From positions 1-44,049 of the forward strand of contig PAPR01000064.1 in the NCBI GenBank assembly GCA_002709085.1: a DNA stretch of 44,049 nucleotides, written 5' to 3'. Each line of letters begins with the position of its first letter. Position 1 is the first letter of the stretch. Both the position numbers and the translations under genes were made by a program. Of the stretch, positions 7,837 through 17,963 are shown piece after piece. The stretch is from Pseudooceanicola sp. (GTDB lineage: Bacteria > Pseudomonadota > Alphaproteobacteria > Rhodobacterales > Rhodobacteraceae). The notes beneath the pieces are model-generated. The model was not told where the DNA came from, searched no databases, and saw nothing but the letters and a program-made list of their open reading frames with translations.

Positions 7837-8247
7837 GTGTCCTCCACGCGGCGGGCTGACCACCAGAGCCATGCGCTGGTGGATGCAATCGGGCGCCCGA
7901 TCTTGATCAAACTGACCAACAGGCAGGCCCATGATGGACGTTCGCCGGTGGACGTGTTCGACAGTTTGAAAGCAGGCACGACATTGCTGGCCGACCGAGC
8001 TTACGAAATTGACGCCTCACGCCAAGCGCGCGTGGTGCCTGCGCCGACATCGCGCAATGCCCAACCGATTAAAACCTCCCCGCATCTGATCGAGGCGCGT
8101 ATAGACTGCGCAATCACATCGAAAGGCTCTTTAGCACGCTCAAACGCCGTCGAGCAGTGGCACCCCGCTATAAAACGCGGCGATAACGCCCCCGCTTCCG
8201 TCCAACGCGCCCCACTGCGCATATGGCTGAGGACTTATGAGCGCTGA
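7837..8247 (+). pseudogene. Decayed IS5-type transposase fragment
   Basis: The translation contains HALVDAIGRPILIKLTNRQAH and then TTLLADRAYE, the DDE-domain blocks of IS5-family transposases. The expected third block is found in another frame (IERLFSTLKRRRAVAPRYK, about 8115-8175). The reading then returns to the first frame for the C-terminal IRIWLR-type ending. At least two compensating frameshifts and loss of the N-terminal third make this non-functional. Its final codon lies one base from the stop of the convergent ubiH-like gene. No terminal inverted repeats or target duplication were recognised, so the element's limits are unknown. Confidence 0.8.
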
Positions 8248-8248
8248 T

Positions 8249-9463
8249 CTAGCGCATCAAGTCAGGCAGCTCTCCGGTCAGGCCCGCCGCCTCGCGGATG
8301 AACCGGCGGCGCAGGCCGGGCAAGGCGTTGACCGCGCCCATTCCAACATCACGCGCGACGCGCAACAGGGGGTTATCGCTGGAAAACAGCCGGTTAGAGA
8401 GGTCCGTTGTCAGCGCCAGCATGGCCGTATCGAACCGGCGCCATTCCTGATAGCGGCGCAGGACGTCGATCGCACCGATGTCTTCGCCACGCCTCTGCGC
8501 CTCACCCAGAACCTGTGCCAGCGCGCCTATATCGCGCAGCCCGGCGTTCAGCCCCTGCCCCGCGACAGGATGCATGCCGTGCGCCGCATCCCCGACAAGC
8601 GCGAGGCGATCCGCGACAAACTCATTCGCGATGCTGAGGGAGAGGGGGTAGGTGAACCGCTGACCCTCCAGCGAAATCTCACCGAGGAAATCACCAAAGC
8701 GGGGGCGCAGAACCTCAAGGTAATCCGCATCGCTCAACCCGTTGAAGGCGGCGGCGCGCTCGGCGGTTTCGCTCCAGACGATGGAGGACCTTTTGCCGGG
8801 CAGCGGCAGAATCGCCAGCGGGCCGGGCGGCAGGAACAACTGGTGCGCAATGCCGTTGTGCGGTTTTTCATGCGCAATCGCGCAGACGAGCGCGGTCTGA
8901 CCATAGGCCCAGCCGGTGCGTTTGATTCCCGCCCGTTCGGCGGTGCCGCTGCTGCGGCCGTCACAGCCGATCAACAACCTCGTGCTGAGCGTATCCCCGG
9001 AGGAGAGTGTGACGCGGATGCCGGCGGCCTCGACGCTCTGATCGACGACGGTGTCGCTGTAGCGCAGGGTGACCAGGTCGTTTTCAGCCACGGCATCCAT
9101 GAGGGCACGGCGCAGGTAGCGATCCTCGACCATGTGACCCATCGGGCCTTCCTCGATCTCCGCGTGATCGAAGTGCAACAGGAAGGGCGAGGGCGCCTCA
9201 CCGGCGCGCCCGTCCGTGACCTTGATCTCCAGCATGGGCTGGCTGTTCTCACGGACCCGGTCCCAGACGCCGATACGATCCAGCAGCCTGACGGAGGCGA
9301 GCGCGAGCGCATAGCCGCGACCGTCGAAGTCGTCGTTTAGCCGGGTCTCGGGGGGGAGGGCATCCACGATGGTGACGCGCAGCCCGGCACGGGCGAGGGC
9401 AAGGGCTGTCGCCGGGCCGTTCAGCCCGCCGCCGACGATCAGAATGTCGCTGTCATATGTCAT
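8249..9463 (-). CDS. FAD-dependent ubiquinone-biosynthesis-type hydroxylase (UbiH/COQ6 family)
   Basis: This 404-residue flavoprotein monooxygenase has an N-terminal dinucleotide fold (IVGGGLNGPATALALARAG, about residues 7-25), the central GCDGRSS motif, and GDAAHGMHPVAGQGLN at residue 291 onward, which identify the UbiH/UbiF/COQ6 family. These enzymes hydroxylate the ring of ubiquinone precursors at the membrane using O2. The ring position cannot be decided from sequence alone, so no symbol is given. An upstream extension to 9673 in the same frame overlaps the divergent amidase gene. The start ATG 9463, just before the FAD fold, is therefore preferred. Transposase remains lie directly downstream. 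Confidence 0.9.
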   Translation of the reverse strand: MTYDSDILIVGGGLNGPATALALARAGLRVTIVDALPPETRLNDDFDGRGYALALASVRLLDRIGVWDRVRENSQPMLEIKVTDGRAGEAPSPFLLHFDHAEIEEGPMGHMVEDRYLRRALMDAVAENDLVTLRYSDTVVDQSVEAAGIRVTLSSGDTLSTRLLIGCDGRSSGTAERAGIKRTGWAYGQTALVCAIAHEKPHNGIAHQLFLPPGPLAILPLPGKRSSIVWSETAERAAAFNGLSDADYLEVLRPRFGDFLGEISLEGQRFTYPLSLSIANEFVADRLALVGDAAHGMHPVAGQGLNAGLRDIGALAQVLGEAQRRGEDIGAIDVLRRYQEWRRFDTAMLALTTDLSNRLFSSDNPLLRVARDVGMGAVNALPGLRRRFIREAAGLTGELPDLMR

Positions 9464-9545
9464 ACTCAGGATTATGGTCCGCGCGGCGGGATTGTCCATG
9501 CGCCCCGCTGACGCTACCCTCGAGACAACGTCGGGGGATGACATC

Positions 9546-10871
9546 ATGGACGAATGGCGATGGATGAGCGCGGCGGATCTGGGGCGCGGAATCGGGGCCG
9601 GGGGGATCGATCCGGTGAGCCTGACCGAAGTTTTTCTTGAGGCCATCGACGCCCACAAATACCGCGACCGCATCTATGCCCGCGTCACCCATGATCGCGC
9701 CCGTGCCGAGGCCAAGGCGGCGTCCGCCCGCGCGCGTGCCGGTACGCGGAAATCGCTGCTGGATGGCGTCCCGATCTCTTGGAAAGACCTTTTCGATACC
9801 GCCGGGACCGCCACCGAAGCCGGCTCTGCCTTGCTGAAGGGCCGCACGCCTATGGCGGATGCGCGCGTACTGGCGACGGCCTCGGCTTTTGGTCTTATCT
9901 GTCTGGGCAAGACACATATGTCCGAATTGGCTTTCTCCGGCATCGGTATCAATCCGTCGACGGAGACACCGCCCAACCGGCACGACCCGGCCTGGGTGCC
10001 GGGGGGATCGTCGTCGGGGGCGGCGACCTCGGTCGCGTTCGGACTCGCCGCCGCCGGGATCGGTAGCGATACCGGCGGCTCCGTGCGCATCCCGGCAGCG
10101 TGGAACGATCTGGTGGGGCTCAAGACGACCTCGGGCCGCTTGTCGCTGGAAGGGACCGTACCACTTTGCACCAGCTTTGATACTGTCGGCCCGCTTTGCC
10201 GTACGGTGGAGGACGCGGCGATCCTGATGGCGCTGCTCGAAGGCTCTACCCCGCCCGATTTGCGGAACGCGGGGCTGCGCGGCCTGCGCATCGGGGCGTT
10301 GCAGACCAGCATGTTCACCGACATCCGCGAGCAGCCGCGCGCCGCGCATGAGTCCGCCGTCGACCGGATGCGGCAGGCGGGCGCGGTGATCGAACCCTTC
10401 GACGCGCCCGAGGTCGATCTGGCCCTCGCCCAGGCCGGAGTCTTTGCCGCAGAGGCTTACGGTTTGTGGAAAGACGTCATCGAAGCCGCGCCGGACAAGA
10501 TGTTCGCAGAGATTCTCGGGCGCTTCCGCTCGGGCGCCGGAATGTCCGCGCCCGAATTCGTCGCGGCGTGGAAACATATCGACGAGGCGCGCGCCGCCTG
10601 GTTGGCGCGCACCGCCGGATATGATGCTGTCATTGCTCCGACCGCGCCGGTCCTGCCGCCGGACGCGGCGCGCATGATGGAGGATCACGACTACTACGTC
10701 GGCGAAAATCTGATGGCGCTGCGCAACACCCGCGTGGCCAACATGTTCGACCTGGCGAGCCTGACCCTGCCGACCGGGGTGCCTGCTTGCGGCTTGATGT
10801 TGCTGGGAAAACCCTTTGGCGAAGAGGCCCTGCTGCGAATTGGCGTCGCGGCGGAAAAGGCGCTGACCTAA
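9546..10871 (+). CDS. Amidase-signature hydrolase
   Basis: This 441-residue member of the amidase signature family has the complete Ser-cisSer-Lys triad: K80 in GVPISWKDLF, cis-Ser S155 in PGGSSSG, and nucleophile S179 in DTGGSVR. The 24-residue cis-Ser to nucleophile spacing equals that of classical members. It hydrolyses a carboxamide in the cytoplasm. It could be a GatA-like paralogue, but no gatB or gatC accompanies it, so the substrate is unknown. ATG 9546 follows GGGGGATG; an in-frame start at 9369 would run through the divergent ubiH-like gene and is rejected. It stands alone, 109 bases before the aminotransferase gene. Confidence 0.88.
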   Translation: MDEWRWMSAADLGRGIGAGGIDPVSLTEVFLEAIDAHKYRDRIYARVTHDRARAEAKAASARARAGTRKSLLDGVPISWKDLFDTAGTATEAGSALLKGRTPMADARVLATASAFGLICLGKTHMSELAFSGIGINPSTETPPNRHDPAWVPGGSSSGAATSVAFGLAAAGIGSDTGGSVRIPAAWNDLVGLKTTSGRLSLEGTVPLCTSFDTVGPLCRTVEDAAILMALLEGSTPPDLRNAGLRGLRIGALQTSMFTDIREQPRAAHESAVDRMRQAGAVIEPFDAPEVDLALAQAGVFAAEAYGLWKDVIEAAPDKMFAEILGRFRSGAGMSAPEFVAAWKHIDEARAAWLARTAGYDAVIAPTAPVLPPDAARMMEDHDYYVGENLMALRNTRVANMFDLASLTLPTGVPACGLMLLGKPFGEEALLRIGVAAEKALT

Positions 10872-10877
10872 AAGCCA

Positions 10878-10890
10878 CAAGCGACGCTTG
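10878..10890. promoter_or_regulatory. 13-bp perfect palindrome upstream of the aminotransferase gene
   Basis: CAAGCG-A-CGCTTG is perfectly symmetrical with a one-base centre, too tight for an RNA hairpin, so a protein-binding dyad is more plausible than a terminator. It lies seven bases after the amidase stop and 90 bases before the aminotransferase start. No regulator is known from this window. Confidence 0.25.
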
Positions 10891-10980
10891 GGATGGTCAG
10901 AACTCTGGACGCGGCATCTAGATTTGGGTAACTTCCGGGCAAACGGGGCGATAACGATCCCGACCTAGAGGCAGTTTCAG

Positions 10981-12156
10981 ATGTTCCCCGAGCGGTTTTC
11001 GAACCTTCCGGCCTATGCGTTTCCGCGCCTTCGTGCGCTGTTGGACAGCCGTGCGCCCGGCGGTCCGGTCGTGAACATGACGATCGGCGAACCCCGGCAC
11101 GGCTACCCCGAATGGGTCCCGCAGGTCCTCGCCGAGAATGTCGAGGGTTTTGCCAAATACCCGCCCAACGACGGCACCCCGGAGCTGCTGGAGGCGATTT
11201 CACAATGGATCGCGCGGCGCTACGGCGTGACAATCGGCGCGGACCGGGTGATGACGCTGAATGGCTCGCGCGAGGGGCTTTACAACGCCGCGATGGCCCT
11301 GCTGCCAGAGACGAAGGCAGGCAAGACGCCGACCGTTCTAATCCCCAATCCGTTCTATCAAGTCTACATGATCGGTGCGCTCTCCGCCGGGGCGGAGCCG
11401 GTCTTTATCCCCGCGACTGCGCAGACCGGCTTCCTGCCGGACTACGCCAGCTTGCCGGATGACGTGCTGGACCGCGCGACGGCCGCCTACATCTGCTCAC
11501 CGTCAAATCCGCAGGGCGCGGTCGCGGATCGCGACTATTGGTGTGAGTTGATCGCGCTCGCTGAAAAGCACGATTTCACTATTTTCAGTGACGAATGTTA
11601 TTCTGAGATTTACCGCAGCACCCCGCCTGTCGGCGCGTTGGAAGTCGCGGCAGAGATGGGGGCCGATCCAGAACGTATCGTCATCTTTCAATCCCTCTCG
11701 AAACGGTCGAACCTGCCGGGTCTGCGCGCCGGTTTCCTGGCCGCCGGACCAGAGAGCATCATCCGCTTGCGCCAGTTGCGCGCCTACTCCGGTACGCCGA
11801 TCCCGCTGCCGCTGCAAAAGGTCGCCGAGCGCGCCTGGAACGATGAGACGCATGTGACCGAGAACCGCGCGCTTTATCAGGCGAAATTCGCTGAAGCCGA
11901 CCGCGTGTTGAACGGCGTGCCCGGCTATCAAGGTCCCGAGGGCGGCTTTTTCCTCTGGCTGCCGGTGGCGGACGGTGAACAGGCCGCGCTGGACCTGTGG
12001 ACCGAGACAGGCATCCGGGTCCTGCCCGGCGCCTACCTGAGCCGGGAAGTTGACGGCGAAATTCCCGGAAAACCCTACATCAGGGTCGCAATGGTGACCC
12101 CAAAAGAAGAGATGGCGCAGGCGTTGATCACCCTGCGAAACCATCTTTACCAATAA
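10981..12156 (+). CDS. PLP-dependent aminotransferase, DapC-like
   Basis: This 391-residue fold-type I aminotransferase has the PLP-binding lysine K241 in SLSKRSNLPGLRAGF, a motif closely shared with N-succinyldiaminopimelate aminotransferases (DapC). It also has SPSNPQG and the C-terminal substrate-Arg region (YIRVAM). A role in lysine/diaminopimelate synthesis is likely by motif, but related class I enzymes act on aspartate, tyrosine or methionine, so the symbol is withheld. dapA lies in the same window (29512-30387) but not in the same operon. The gene is 12 bases upstream of ftsK and may be co-transcribed with it. ATG 10981 has GAGG in its leader. Confidence 0.82.
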   Translation: MFPERFSNLPAYAFPRLRALLDSRAPGGPVVNMTIGEPRHGYPEWVPQVLAENVEGFAKYPPNDGTPELLEAISQWIARRYGVTIGADRVMTLNGSREGLYNAAMALLPETKAGKTPTVLIPNPFYQVYMIGALSAGAEPVFIPATAQTGFLPDYASLPDDVLDRATAAYICSPSNPQGAVADRDYWCELIALAEKHDFTIFSDECYSEIYRSTPPVGALEVAAEMGADPERIVIFQSLSKRSNLPGLRAGFLAAGPESIIRLRQLRAYSGTPIPLPLQKVAERAWNDETHVTENRALYQAKFAEADRVLNGVPGYQGPEGGFFLWLPVADGEQAALDLWTETGIRVLPGAYLSREVDGEIPGKPYIRVAMVTPKEEMAQALITLRNHLYQ

Positions 12157-12168
12157 GGACGAGGCAAA

Positions 12169-15100
12169 ATGGCATTTCAGACACGTGGCGGAGACCCTTT
12201 GTTCGATAGCGACATGCAGGCAACCATCGAGAAACGAGGCAAGGAATTGGCCGGCTTTGTGCTGATGCTGGCTGGCGGATTGGCCGCCATGCTGATCGCC
12301 TCGTATACGCCCGAAGACCCCTCGTGGCTGTCCGCGCATGATGCCGCTGTGCAGAACTGGCTGGGCCGCTACGGCGCTGCGATTGCCGCGCCGCTCTACA
12401 TGGTGATCGGGGCCGGCAGCTGGGGTGTCGCGATTGTTCTCTTTGCCTGGGGCCTGCGCCTGGCGACGCATACCGGCGCTGAGCGCGCCATCGGGCGGCT
12501 GATCTTTGCCCCGATCTGGATCGCGCTCTTGTCGATCTATGCCTCGACGATGGTACCGGATCAGGACTGGTCGAACCGCTTTGGCATGGGCGGGTTGTTC
12601 GGCGACACGGTGCTGGGCACCTTGCTGGGTGTCGCGCCGGTCGCCCCGAGCTTTACCCTCAAGCTGATCGCATTGGGCTTGGCCGCGCCGGTGATCGCTC
12701 TCGCCATCTATGTCATGGGGTTTTCAGCTCGCGAATTGCGTCAGGTGGCGCGTATCCTGTTGATCGGTGTCATCATGATTTACGCCGGGATTGCGCGGCT
12801 GGCCGGAAAAGGTGCAGTCGGGGCGTTAAAGTCAGCCTCCAGACTTCAGGAAGCGCAACAGCAACGCCGCAGCCGACGGCGTGCCGAGGCCGAAAAGGAT
12901 CACTACGACGCAAGCTCCGCCTATCAACACGGGGAGCAGGAGGAATGGAGCGCTGCGAATGACGACCATTGGGCCGCGCCGGAACCGAGCCTGACCGCCC
13001 CGGCACGCGTCGGCATCATGGGGCGTCTGCCGTCCCTGATGCGCCGCGCAGAGCCTGAAATAGAGGTGTTGCCCGAACCCGAACTGATCGACGAAGCGAT
13101 GATCCTGGACGACGACCAGGATGACGCCGTCGCACCGGGAGACGATCGGATCAAAGCCCGTATCGCTGAGATCGTACGCTCGCGAGGCGGCGCACCAGAG
13201 CCGGCAGTCCAGGAGGAAAAACCCCTGACTCGTGGGCTTGGCCATGGCCCTGCACCGCTGGTTTTCAACCCCCAGAACCGCGCGGAACCGCCGCTGACAG
13301 CCCCGCCTTCGCCGCCTCGGCCGGTCGAACCGCCCCTGACGGCCGCGCCGCGCGTCGCCCCCGATGCATCGCGAGCCATCCAGCTGCAAAGGCCGCCCAA
13401 GGGTCACGCCCATGCCGACGCGCCAGCGCCGCAACCGCAAGCCCCTGCGCCCGCGGCCCCCACTGCAACAGAGGCCGCCTATGCGGATCGTCATGCTGCC
13501 TACAGCGCGGGTGACGACGACGCCTATGATGACGATAACATCTTTCTTGAGGACGGAACCTACCCCGATCCGACCCCCCTGCCCCGCCCGGCCTCGACCC
13601 TGCCGGTGGCCGAACCGCGCAGAAACGTCGTTCAGCACAGCCCGCGCAAGGCGATTACCCCGTCGACCCGCGCCAAGCTGGAAGCGCAGCCGAGCCTGCA
13701 ATTCGAGGAATCCACCACAGAGTTCGAGCTGCCTCCGCTGAACCTGCTGTCGGACCCCAAGCACGTCGAGCGTCACATCCTCAGCGACGATGCGTTGGAA
13801 GAGAACGCCCGCATGCTGGAAAACGTGCTGGACGACTACGGCGTTAAAGGCGAGATCGTCTCGGTCCGCCCCGGCCCCGTCGTGACCATGTACGAGCTGG
13901 AGCCCGCGCCGGGCCTCAAGGCATCACGCGTTATCGGTCTGGCAGATGACATCGCGCGGTCGATGTCCGCTCTCTCGGCGCGTGTCTCGACGGTTCCGGG
14001 CCGGTCCGTCATCGGGATCGAGCTGCCGAACGAAAAGCGTGAAATGGTGTCTTTCCGCGAGATCCTCTCCACCCGCGAATACGGCGACGGCAATCAAAAG
14101 CTGCCGCTCGCGCTCGGCAAGGATATCGGCGGCGACCCGATAGTCGCAAACCTTGCCAAGATGCCTCACCTGCTGATCGCAGGCACGACCGGCTCGGGCA
14201 AATCCGTCGCGATCAACACGATGATCCTGTCGCTGCTCTACAAGCTGACGCCAGATGATTGCCGGTTGATCATGATCGACCCAAAGATGCTGGAACTGTC
14301 GGTTTACGACGGCATTCCGCATCTGCTCTCCCCCGTGGTAACGGACCCTAAGAAGGCTGTTGTGGCCTTGAAATGGACCGTCGGCGAGATGGAAGAACGC
14401 TATCGCAAGATGTCCAAGATGGGCGTGCGCAACATCGACGGCTACAACAGCCGCGTCGCCGACGCCCTGTCGCGCGGAGAGATGTTCAGCCGTACGGTGC
14501 AGACCGGGTTTGACGACGAAACCGGCGATCCGGTGTTCGAGACCGAGGAGAGCGTGCCGCAGAAAATGCCCTATATCGTCGTGATCGTCGACGAGATGGC
14601 CGACCTGATGATGGTTGCGGGCAAGGAGATCGAAGCCTGCATCCAGCGTCTGGCCCAGATGGCGCGTGCCTCGGGCATCCACCTGATCATGGCGACGCAG
14701 CGACCCTCGGTCGACGTCATCACCGGCACGATCAAGGCGAACTTCCCCACGCGAATCTCCTTTCAGGTCACCTCCAAGATCGACTCGCGCACAATTCTGG
14801 GCGAGATGGGCGCGGAGCAACTGCTGGGCATGGGCGACATGCTCTACATGGCCGGCGGGGCAAAGATCACCCGCTGCCACGGCCCTTTCGTCTCGGACGA
14901 GGAAGTCGAGGAAATCGTCAACCATCTCAAGGCTTTCGGCCCGCCGTCCTATCTGGGTGGCGTGGTGGATGGCCCGGACGAGGACAAGGCCGACGATATC
15001 GACCAAGTGCTTGGCCTCAACACCGGCGGGAACACCGACGGCGAGGATGCGCTATACGACACGGCAGTTGCGATCGTGGCGAAGGATCGCAAGTGCTCCA

Positions 15101-15234
15101 CCTCCTACATCCAGCGCAAACTGGGCATCGGCTACAACAAGGCTGCGCGTCTCGTCGAGCAGATGGAGGATAACGGGCTGGTGACCCCGGCGAACCATGT
15201 TGGCAAACGTGAGATTCTGGTGCCCGAGCAATAG
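12169..15234 (+). CDS. ftsK: DNA translocase FtsK
   Basis: This 1021-residue protein has several N-terminal membrane helices (about residues 25-205), a long acidic, Pro/Ala-rich linker (about 210-500), and a RecA-like motor. The motor has Walker A GTTGSGKS (K678) and the Walker B-type VIVDEMADL. The C-terminal winged-helix gamma domain (about 950-1021, [19 protein letters not shown]) reads KOPS sites and contacts XerCD. It pumps chromosome termini through the division septum. The length and domain order are normal for alphaproteobacterial FtsK. The start ATG 12169 follows GGACGAGG. lolA lies 91 bases downstream, a neighbourhood commonly kept in Rhodobacteraceae. Confidence 0.96.
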   Translation: MAFQTRGGDPLFDSDMQATIEKRGKELAGFVLMLAGGLAAMLIASYTPEDPSWLSAHDAAVQNWLGRYGAAIAAPLYMVIGAGSWGVAIVLFAWGLRLATHTGAERAIGRLIFAPIWIALLSIYASTMVPDQDWSNRFGMGGLFGDTVLGTLLGVAPVAPSFTLKLIALGLAAPVIALAIYVMGFSARELRQVARILLIGVIMIYAGIARLAGKGAVGALKSASRLQEAQQQRRSRRRAEAEKDHYDASSAYQHGEQEEWSAANDDHWAAPEPSLTAPARVGIMGRLPSLMRRAEPEIEVLPEPELIDEAMILDDDQDDAVAPGDDRIKARIAEIVRSRGGAPEPAVQEEKPLTRGLGHGPAPLVFNPQNRAEPPLTAPPSPPRPVEPPLTAAPRVAPDASRAIQLQRPPKGHAHADAPAPQPQAPAPAAPTATEAAYADRHAAYSAGDDDAYDDDNIFLEDGTYPDPTPLPRPASTLPVAEPRRNVVQHSPRKAITPSTRAKLEAQPSLQFEESTTEFELPPLNLLSDPKHVERHILSDDALEENARMLENVLDDYGVKGEIVSVRPGPVVTMYELEPAPGLKASRVIGLADDIARSMSALSARVSTVPGRSVIGIELPNEKREMVSFREILSTREYGDGNQKLPLALGKDIGGDPIVANLAKMPHLLIAGTTGSGKSVAINTMILSLLYKLTPDDCRLIMIDPKMLELSVYDGIPHLLSPVVTDPKKAVVALKWTVGEMEERYRKMSKMGVRNIDGYNSRVADALSRGEMFSRTVQTGFDDETGDPVFETEESVPQKMPYIVVIVDEMADLMMVAGKEIEACIQRLAQMARASGIHLIMATQRPSVDVITGTIKANFPTRISFQVTSKIDSRTILGEMGAEQLLGMGDMLYMAGGAKITRCHGPFVSDEEVEEIVNHLKAFGPPSYLGGVVDGPDEDKADDIDQVLGLNTGGNTDGEDALYDTAVAIVAKDRKCSTSYIQRKLGIGYNKAARLVEQMEDNGLVTPANHVGKREILVPEQ

Positions 15235-15325
15235 GCTCGGGCCGGGGAGGCGCGTCACGGAACTCTGCCGGGAATGTGAGCGTTGGCCTCTGGTACAGTC
15301 CCGAACCAGAGCCTAAATTCACCTT

Positions 15326-15925
15326 ATGAAAACGCTTCGTATCCTGGCCGCTTCGGCCCTGACCCTCGCCTTGGCCGCACCGGCCTGGGCCGAGAAATTG
15401 CCACTGAACACGCTGTCATCCTACCTCAACAGCATGAAGACGGCGCAGGCCAAGTTTACCCAGATCGCCGCTGACGGCTCGGTCTCGACGGGAACGCTAT
15501 ATATCAAGCGCCCCGGAAAGATGCGGTTTGAGTATGATCCACCGACCAAGTCGCTGGTCATCGCAGATCACGGCGCAGTCGGTATCTTTGACGCGAAAGG
15601 CGATGCCTCGCCCGAAACCTATCCGTTGAACCGTACGCCGCTGAACATCATTCTGGCGGCGAATGTTGACCTTAGCCGTGCGCGGATGGTCACTGGTCAT
15701 AGTGAGGACGGGCCCTCCACAATTGTGAAGGCGCAGGACCCGCAACATCCGGAATACGGCCACATCGAGCTGAAGTTCACCGGAAATCCGGTTCAGTTGC
15801 GGCAGTGGGTGGTGCATGACGACTCAGGGAGCGCGACCACCGTGGTGCTGGGAGACCTGAAAACCGGGATGCCGCTGCAACAGAGGCTCTTTAACTTCAA
15901 GGACGGCGTTCCGCGGGATCACTGA
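15326..15925 (+). CDS. lolA: Outer-membrane lipoprotein carrier LolA
   Basis: This 199-residue periplasmic protein has a signal peptide ending AWA (residue 22). The mature part has the LolA pattern: TLSSYLNSMKTAQAKFTQ, then GTLYIKRPGKMRFEYDPP and a beta-rich remainder ending in LFNFKDG. LolA receives lipoproteins from the LolCDE complex and delivers them to the outer membrane. The position behind ftsK is frequent in proteobacteria. Its stop is three bases from the stop of the convergent transglycosylase-like gene, with no obvious terminator between them. Confidence 0.92.
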   Translation: MKTLRILAASALTLALAAPAWAEKLPLNTLSSYLNSMKTAQAKFTQIAADGSVSTGTLYIKRPGKMRFEYDPPTKSLVIADHGAVGIFDAKGDASPETYPLNRTPLNIILAANVDLSRARMVTGHSEDGPSTIVKAQDPQHPEYGHIELKFTGNPVQLRQWVVHDDSGSATTVVLGDLKTGMPLQQRLFNFKDGVPRDH

Positions 15926-15928
15926 CGC

Positions 15929-16513
15929 CTACTTGTAGCGGCAGTTCACCAGTTGGGTGCGGTACAGTTCGGACCGCGCCGCAACCCGCTGCGTCACTGC
16001 GATCAGCCAGCCCTTCTTCTTCCAGGTGCCGCGCGCATAGCCCGAGCGACCGTCGTGATAAGCGAGATACTGGTTGGTGACGTCCCACAGCGGAATGCCG
16101 AGGCTGTCGCGCGTTTTGGTCATGTACCAGCCCATGAAGTCGGTCGCGTCGTCGATATCGGTGCGTTTGGCGCGACGGTTATTAGTTTCCTGAACATATT
16201 CGTCCCAGGTGCCATCCAACGCCTGACTATAGCCAAACGCCGAGGATTGCCGCCCCATCGGAATAATCCCCAGCGCGTAGCGGTGCGGGGTCCGGGCGTC
16301 GCCGTCGAATTTGCTCTCCTGATGGATCATCGCCATCATCACATGCGTCGGCACGCCGTATTTACGTTCGACGCGGCGGAAGGCACGGGCGTAGGGCTTG
16401 CGTTCTTGCAGCAACAGGCAGGCGTTTTCAAGATTGCGCGGTGAGTCCTTGGGACCGCCACCACATGATGCCACGATCATCAGGATCACGGCGGCGCTCA
16501 GCGCTCGTATCAT
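15929..16513 (-). CDS. Lytic-transglycosylase-like lipoprotein
   Basis: This 194-residue protein begins with a lipoprotein signal peptide with lipobox VASC (C17). It contains an SLT-like domain: IHQESKF holds the probable catalytic Glu (E66), followed by GYSQALDGTW and DFMGWYMT. Such enzymes cleave peptidoglycan glycan strands from the outer-membrane side. The start ATG 16513 is chosen because it opens directly into the signal peptide; an ATG 78 bases upstream adds a polar stretch incompatible with it. Substrate and partner are not evident. Confidence 0.8.
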   Translation of the reverse strand: MIRALSAAVILMIVASCGGGPKDSPRNLENACLLLQERKPYARAFRRVERKYGVPTHVMMAMIHQESKFDGDARTPHRYALGIIPMGRQSSAFGYSQALDGTWDEYVQETNNRRAKRTDIDDATDFMGWYMTKTRDSLGIPLWDVTNQYLAYHDGRSGYARGTWKKKGWLIAVTQRVAARSELYRTQLVNCRYK

Positions 16514-16603
16514 CTGCCTATGCCTCTTTGGTTCTGTGTCTGACGCACTTTGGCTGAATCGTAACAAATTAACCGCCCTGGGTGAACTCACAAATTCGCC
16601 AGA

Positions 16604-17485
16604 TCAAAGCAAAACGGCAAGAATCAATGGGATTGCGGCGACGGATAGCAAGGTTGAGACCACCACGAGGCTCGCCACCGCCTGTGAATCCGCCCCGTAT
16701 TTCTCGGCCAGCAGGTAGGACGTTACGGCAACGGGTGTCGCGACCTGCAGGACCAGCACGGCAAAAGCGGTTTCGTCCAGATCAAAGAAGCGCCCGACCC
16801 CCCAGGCGATCGCGATGCAGATCACCAGTTTCGCGACGGCCATCGCAACTGCCTTGGTCATGCTGCCCGGTGACAGGCGCGCAACCGCGACGCCAAGCGT
16901 AATCAGCATCATCGGAATCGCCATCTGTCCAATCAACTCAAGCGTGTTCGTCAAAAATACCGGCGTGCGCCATCCCTGCCACAGGAACAGACCACCCAAA
17001 AGGGTTGCCCAGACCAGCGGTTCCTTGACCGCCTTCATCGCCGATCCGCCGCCAGACGTGATCCAAATCCCGTAGGTGAACGACCAAATCGCCATAACAG
17101 CAAAGACCACGACTGCATAACTCAGCCCGACATCACCAAAGGCGAACAGCGCCAGCGGCAGGCCAAGGTTGCCCGTATTGCCGAAAATCAGTGGCGCTTG
17201 ATACGTGCGTTGGTTATATCCCAAGAGAGCGATAAGACCGGCCACAACCAGCGTGAGCACGGCGTAGGACACAACCGAGGCGAGTGAAAGGGCGGTCAGC
17301 GCAGCGGGGTCAATTTCGGCCTGCATCAGCGCCACGAAAATCAGGCAAGGCACCGAAAGGGTCATCGCGAGGCGGGTCACGAATTCGACGCGATATTCAA
17401 AACCCGCCTTCACCCAGGCGAAACCAATGGCGGCCAGCAGAAACACTGGCGCCACAATTTCGAGCACTGTAAAGGCAAGGTTCAC
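16604..17485 (-). CDS. AEC-family (auxin efflux carrier-like) transporter
   Basis: This 293-residue integral membrane protein has about ten hydrophobic helices and the AEC-family features: a conserved SVPCLIF segment, NTGNLGLPLALFAFG in the middle (about residues 100-115) and AIPMMLITLGVAV in the second half. Bacterial members export or exchange carboxylates such as malate or malonate; the substrate here is unknown. Translation starts at GTG 17485 with AAGGAAA upstream. It is a single gene, divergent from hspQ. Confidence 0.85.
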   Translation of the reverse strand: MNLAFTVLEIVAPVFLLAAIGFAWVKAGFEYRVEFVTRLAMTLSVPCLIFVALMQAEIDPAALTALSLASVVSYAVLTLVVAGLIALLGYNQRTYQAPLIFGNTGNLGLPLALFAFGDVGLSYAVVVFAVMAIWSFTYGIWITSGGGSAMKAVKEPLVWATLLGGLFLWQGWRTPVFLTNTLELIGQMAIPMMLITLGVAVARLSPGSMTKAVAMAVAKLVICIAIAWGVGRFFDLDETAFAVLVLQVATPVAVTSYLLAEKYGADSQAVASLVVVSTLLSVAAIPLILAVLL

Positions 17486-17569
17486 AGAGTGTTTCCTTAA
17501 TTTTCCGTTACACGATTGGACATTACGAGGATCATATTGGTAGTAGTGGCGTAAGGGGGCCGCAAGCCG

Positions 17570-17896
17570 ATGTTAAAAACACGCGCGAAATATTATCTGG
17601 GCCAGGTCGTCCGGCATAAGAAACATCCCTTTCGAGGGGTGGTTTTTGATGTGGATCCCGAATTCAGCAACACCGAGGAATGGTACGACGCGATTCCGGA
17701 GGACAGCCGTCCCTCGCGCGAACAGCCGTTCTATCACCTGCTGGCCGAAAATGACCAAAGCTATTACGTCGCCTATGTCTCTGAACAGAACCTGATCGCG
17801 GATTATTCCGGCGAACCGGTGGACCATCCCGATATTCCCGACCTGTTCGGTCCGTTCGAGGACGGCTCTTACCCGCTGCACTTCCAGATGAACTGA
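17570..17896 (+). CDS. hspQ: Heat-shock protein HspQ
   Basis: This 108-residue protein has the HspQ/YccV signature: KYYLGQVVRHKKHPFRGVVF, then PFYHLLAEN and YVAYVSEQNLI, ending in LFGPFED. HspQ is a small hemimethylated-DNA-binding-like protein that acts as a specificity factor for Lon protease in enterobacteria. Length is normal. The 84-base leader to the divergent AEC gene did not show a clear sigma-32 promoter. Confidence 0.92.
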   Translation: MLKTRAKYYLGQVVRHKKHPFRGVVFDVDPEFSNTEEWYDAIPEDSRPSREQPFYHLLAENDQSYYVAYVSEQNLIADYSGEPVDHPDIPDLFGPFEDGSYPLHFQMN

Positions 17897-17963
17897 GCAC
17901 GAAGGCGGAGGTGCCTTGCCCGTGCCTCGTCTGTCTCATCAGCCATCAATCTCGACCTAGAGC

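Noticed and set aside
8241..8255. GCGCT/AGCGC inverted repeat at the junction of the transposase relic and ubiH-like gene
   Set aside because: Only five base pairs and no matching sequence at the other side of the relic, so it cannot be called an IS end or a terminator.
8237..9340. Plus-strand open frame over the ubiH-like gene
   Set aside because: The minus strand has all hydroxylase motifs; the plus-strand translation is rich in Gly, Gln, Arg and Asp and looks like a shadow.
9453..10880. Minus-strand open frame over the amidase gene
   Set aside because: The plus strand has the full amidase catalytic triad; the antisense frame has no motif.
17486..17569. Sigma-32 promoter before hspQ
   Set aside because: No CTTG plus CCCCAT-like pair with correct spacing could be found, unlike the clear site before hsp20.
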